Assembly (NCBI GenBank): GCA_031285975.1
Contig: JAITVE010000322.1
Location: 1 to 6,781 of the forward strand
Direction: 5' to 3'
Origin: Candidatus Adiutrix sp.
GTDB taxonomy: Bacteria; Desulfobacterota; Desulfarculia; Adiutricales; Adiutricaceae
Length of the DNA stretch: 6,781 bases
Shown: one piece after another, positions 5,362 to 6,781 of the stretch
How the letters are laid out: each line of letters opens with the position of its first letter
Numbering within the stretch: position 1 is the stretch's first letter
Program-made: the position numbers and the translations under genes
Notes under the pieces: generated by a model
Database searches by the model: none
What the model was told of the DNA's origin: nothing
What the model saw: only the letters and a program-made list of their open reading frames with translations

Positions 5362-5546
5362 CTGACGGACGCGACCAGGCGCGGTGGAACGACTCCCCCT
5401 GCCTGTGGTGCATAGAAAAGCAATGGTGCCGCAAACCGCCCGCCTTGCCGAAATGCCAGCGGCGGCTCGACTGGGAGAAGGCCCGGCGGGCGGTCTCTCC
5501 AACGCCCGAAACCGGGCAACCCGTTGAGGGAAACCATGAAACCTGA
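5358..5546 (+). CDS. small four-cysteine protein, possible zinc knuckle
   Basis: This 62-aa frame starts by an ATGA overlap with the previous gene and ends 11 bases into the next, so coupling on both sides is expected. Its own ribosome site is weak. It has four cysteines in a CX2CX5CX8C pattern (C15, C18, C24, C33) with several Trp and basic residues, which could hold one zinc ion. I do not recognise a family. The C-terminal tail (about 45-62) is polar and probably disordered, and overlaps the ribosome site of the following gene. Small Cys-rich proteins are common in phage early operons; the role is unknown. Confidence 0.6.
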   Translation: MTDGRDQARWNDSPCLWCIEKQWCRKPPALPKCQRRLDWEKARRAVSPTPETGQPVEGNHET

Positions 5547-6471
5547 GGCCTGTAAATATTACCTGTCCCTGTCGAAAAGCCCCGTCAAGCCGGGATCGGC
5601 GCTCTGCCTGGCGCAGCGGTCGCGGCGGAAAACGGGCTGCCTGGTCTGCGGCGAGGCCCTGGGGCCGCTGCCCGCGCCTCAGCCGGAAGCGGCCGCCCCC
5701 GCGCCGCCGGTCAATTTTTCTGAACTTCTGAACCTGGCCGGTCTGCACGCGGAACCCGCGGCGGAACCGGCCCCGGAGGCAGTTATGGATAGAGCACAAG
5801 TGGATGCGAAACGCTGGGCCCTCGGCAAGGCCATCACAAAAGCTCGGCTGGACAAGGGTTTGACGCAAAAAGACCTGGCTGATTTGGTCGGCGTAAAAGG
5901 CGGTTCCGTTTCCAACTGGGAAGTGGGGCGGGGTAGCCCCACCTATGACGCCGCACTCAAACTGGACGCGGCCCTGGGCCTGGAGTTGGTTAAAAATTAC
6001 GGCGAATCGCTGTGGAACCGTCCCAAAAACCAGCCCGCCGACCCGGCCCAATCGCCCCAAGAACCTGCCGAACCCGCCCCGGCGGAGCCGGATGAAAGCC
6101 CTGCCTGTGAAGATGTTTTAGCGGAAGCGGACGAAAGCCTCCCCGTTGCCCCGGAAGCAGCCCGGCCCGCCAGCCCGGCGAACTGCGCCAATTGCCCGCC
6201 CCTGGCCCAATTGCTCGAAGTATCCGCCCGAATGACCGAGGCTTCCATCAAATTTTTAGCGGACTTGGAGGCGGAAAAAACTCGCCGCAAACTGTACGCC
6301 TGGGATGAGTATTGCCCCCTCATAGAAGATGAAATCAATGCGTTTGGCTCCTCTCTCTATTTGGCCATGACGAAGCTTGATGATAAAGTCCATCCCCGGA
6401 CGCTGTTCGAATGGGATCAGGCCTTTGATATCTTCGTGGCCGAACGGCGGGCGAAAAGGGGGCCGTTATGA
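5536..6471 (+). CDS. XRE-type HTH protein with N-terminal cysteine cluster
   Basis: This 311-aa protein has three parts. Residues 1-42 carry four cysteines (C6, C24, C35, C38, ending CLVCGE) that may form a zinc ribbon. Residues 95-150 are an XRE/Cro-type [22 protein letters not shown], then the recognition part [20 protein letters not shown] Pro/Ala/Glu-rich linker (about 163-215) leads to a CANC pair (217-220) and a helical C-terminal domain (222-305) with acidic and aromatic residues ([14 protein letters not shown]). I do not know this architecture by name. It may be a DNA-binding regulator of later phage genes. ATG 5536 has GAGGG five bases upstream (5526-5530); the TTG at 5524 lies before that site and is rejected. 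Its stop overlaps the next start as ATGA. Confidence 0.82.
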   Translation: MKPEACKYYLSLSKSPVKPGSALCLAQRSRRKTGCLVCGEALGPLPAPQPEAAAPAPPVNFSELLNLAGLHAEPAAEPAPEAVMDRAQVDAKRWALGKAITKARLDKGLTQKDLADLVGVKGGSVSNWEVGRGSPTYDAALKLDAALGLELVKNYGESLWNRPKNQPADPAQSPQEPAEPAPAEPDESPACEDVLAEADESLPVAPEAARPASPANCANCPPLAQLLEVSARMTEASIKFLADLEAEKTRRKLYAWDEYCPLIEDEINAFGSSLYLAMTKLDDKVHPRTLFEWDQAFDIFVAERRAKRGPL

Positions 6472-6781
6472 CCTCCCAGAAACGCATCGACAGCGGTTTG
6501 TACTGGGACAGGGCCTGGAGCCTGGTGGAGGGCTGCACCCCGGTTTCCGAGGGCTGCCGCAACTGCTGGGCGGCGGATATGGCCTACAAACGCCAGAACC
6601 ACCCCAACCCCGCCATTGCGGCGGCCAACCGGGGGCTGACCGAGTGCGCCGTGCCCCGCAAAAACGTGCGGGACGCTGGCTTCGCCACGCCGCCCCAGTT
6701 TACCGGCGCCGTGCGGGTGCGCGAGGATTTGCTAAAACTCCCCGCCACCGTCAAACGCCCCACGGTCTGGGCCGTCTGGAC
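6468..6781 (+). CDS. DUF5131 / phage Gp37-Gp68-type protein, cut by window edge
   Basis: Only the first 104 codons are present; the frame is open to the end. The N-terminus [20 protein letters not shown] runs into CWAADMAYK and matches the phage Gp37/Gp68 (DUF5131) family as I know it, with a CX6CX2C cluster (C23, C30, C33) that may bind a metal or iron-sulfur cluster. [15 protein letters not shown] is also typical. The spacing differs from the CX3CX2C of classic radical SAM enzymes. Family members are often next to a gene called three-Cys-motif partner (TcmP), which would lie just outside this window if present. The start overlaps the previous stop as ATGA. The biochemical activity is not established to my knowledge. 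Confidence 0.85.
   Translation, partial: MTSQKRIDSGLYWDRAWSLVEGCTPVSEGCRNCWAADMAYKRQNHPNPAIAAANRGLTECAVPRKNVRDAGFATPPQFTGAVRVREDLLKLPATVKRPTVWAVW

Noticed and set aside
5185..6060. 291-codon leftward open frame
   Set aside because: It covers three rightward genes that have coupled starts and an HTH domain; its composition is low-complexity Arg/Gly/Ala, typical of antisense frames in GC-rich DNA.
1..6781. CRISPR arrays, tRNA genes, IS elements, att sites
   Set aside because: No regular spaced repeats, cloverleaf-like sequence, transposase or terminal inverted repeats were seen; the only repeats are the operator motif and the in-gene duplications.

Overview
This window looks like the immunity and early region of a temperate phage or prophage in a GC-rich, Gram-negative-type bacterium. 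Codons end mostly in G or C and two genes carry export signals. A Desulfovibrio-like host is my guess from general protein style; nothing in the sequence proves it. There is no integrase, tRNA, CRISPR array, IS element or rRNA here.

Layout. (1) Positions 75-2329 hold three leftward genes: a LexA/CI-type repressor with two tandem HTH domains and an S24 self-cleavage domain, then two small genes for exported proteins. The second exported protein is built from four copies of a CX16C motif. Spacing is short and I see no convincing terminator between them, so the two exported proteins are probably read from the repressor transcript in the lysogen. (2) Positions 2300-2430 form the divergent control region. 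It has a good rightward promoter (TTGACT, 17 bp, TACAGT), a weaker candidate leftward promoter, and repeated TTGTC/GACAA half-sites including three exact copies of ATCAGACAA. (3) Positions 2404-6781 hold a rightward early operon: a small Cro-like HTH protein, an ATP-dependent DNA ligase, an AlpA/excisionase-like HTH protein, an unrecognised 95-aa protein, a DUF2786-type protein, an acidic 96-aa protein, a 62-aa four-cysteine protein, a 311-aa cysteine-rich XRE-type HTH protein, and the start of a DUF5131 / phage Gp37-Gp68-type protein cut by the window edge. Several junctions are ATGA overlaps or short gaps with clear ribosome sites, which supports one transcription unit.

How they work together (inference): the repressor holds the rightward promoter shut through the GACAA operators and expresses the two exported proteins during lysogeny. 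RecA-stimulated self-cleavage after DNA damage would release the rightward operon, which starts with the Cro-like antagonist and continues into DNA-metabolism and regulatory genes.

Most unusual points: the doubled HTH of the repressor, the possible leaderless start of both divergent genes, the repeat-built disulfide-type exported protein tied to the repressor, and the run of small unrecognised early genes. No complete new system is proven here. The best candidate for undescribed function is the repressor-linked pair of exported proteins.
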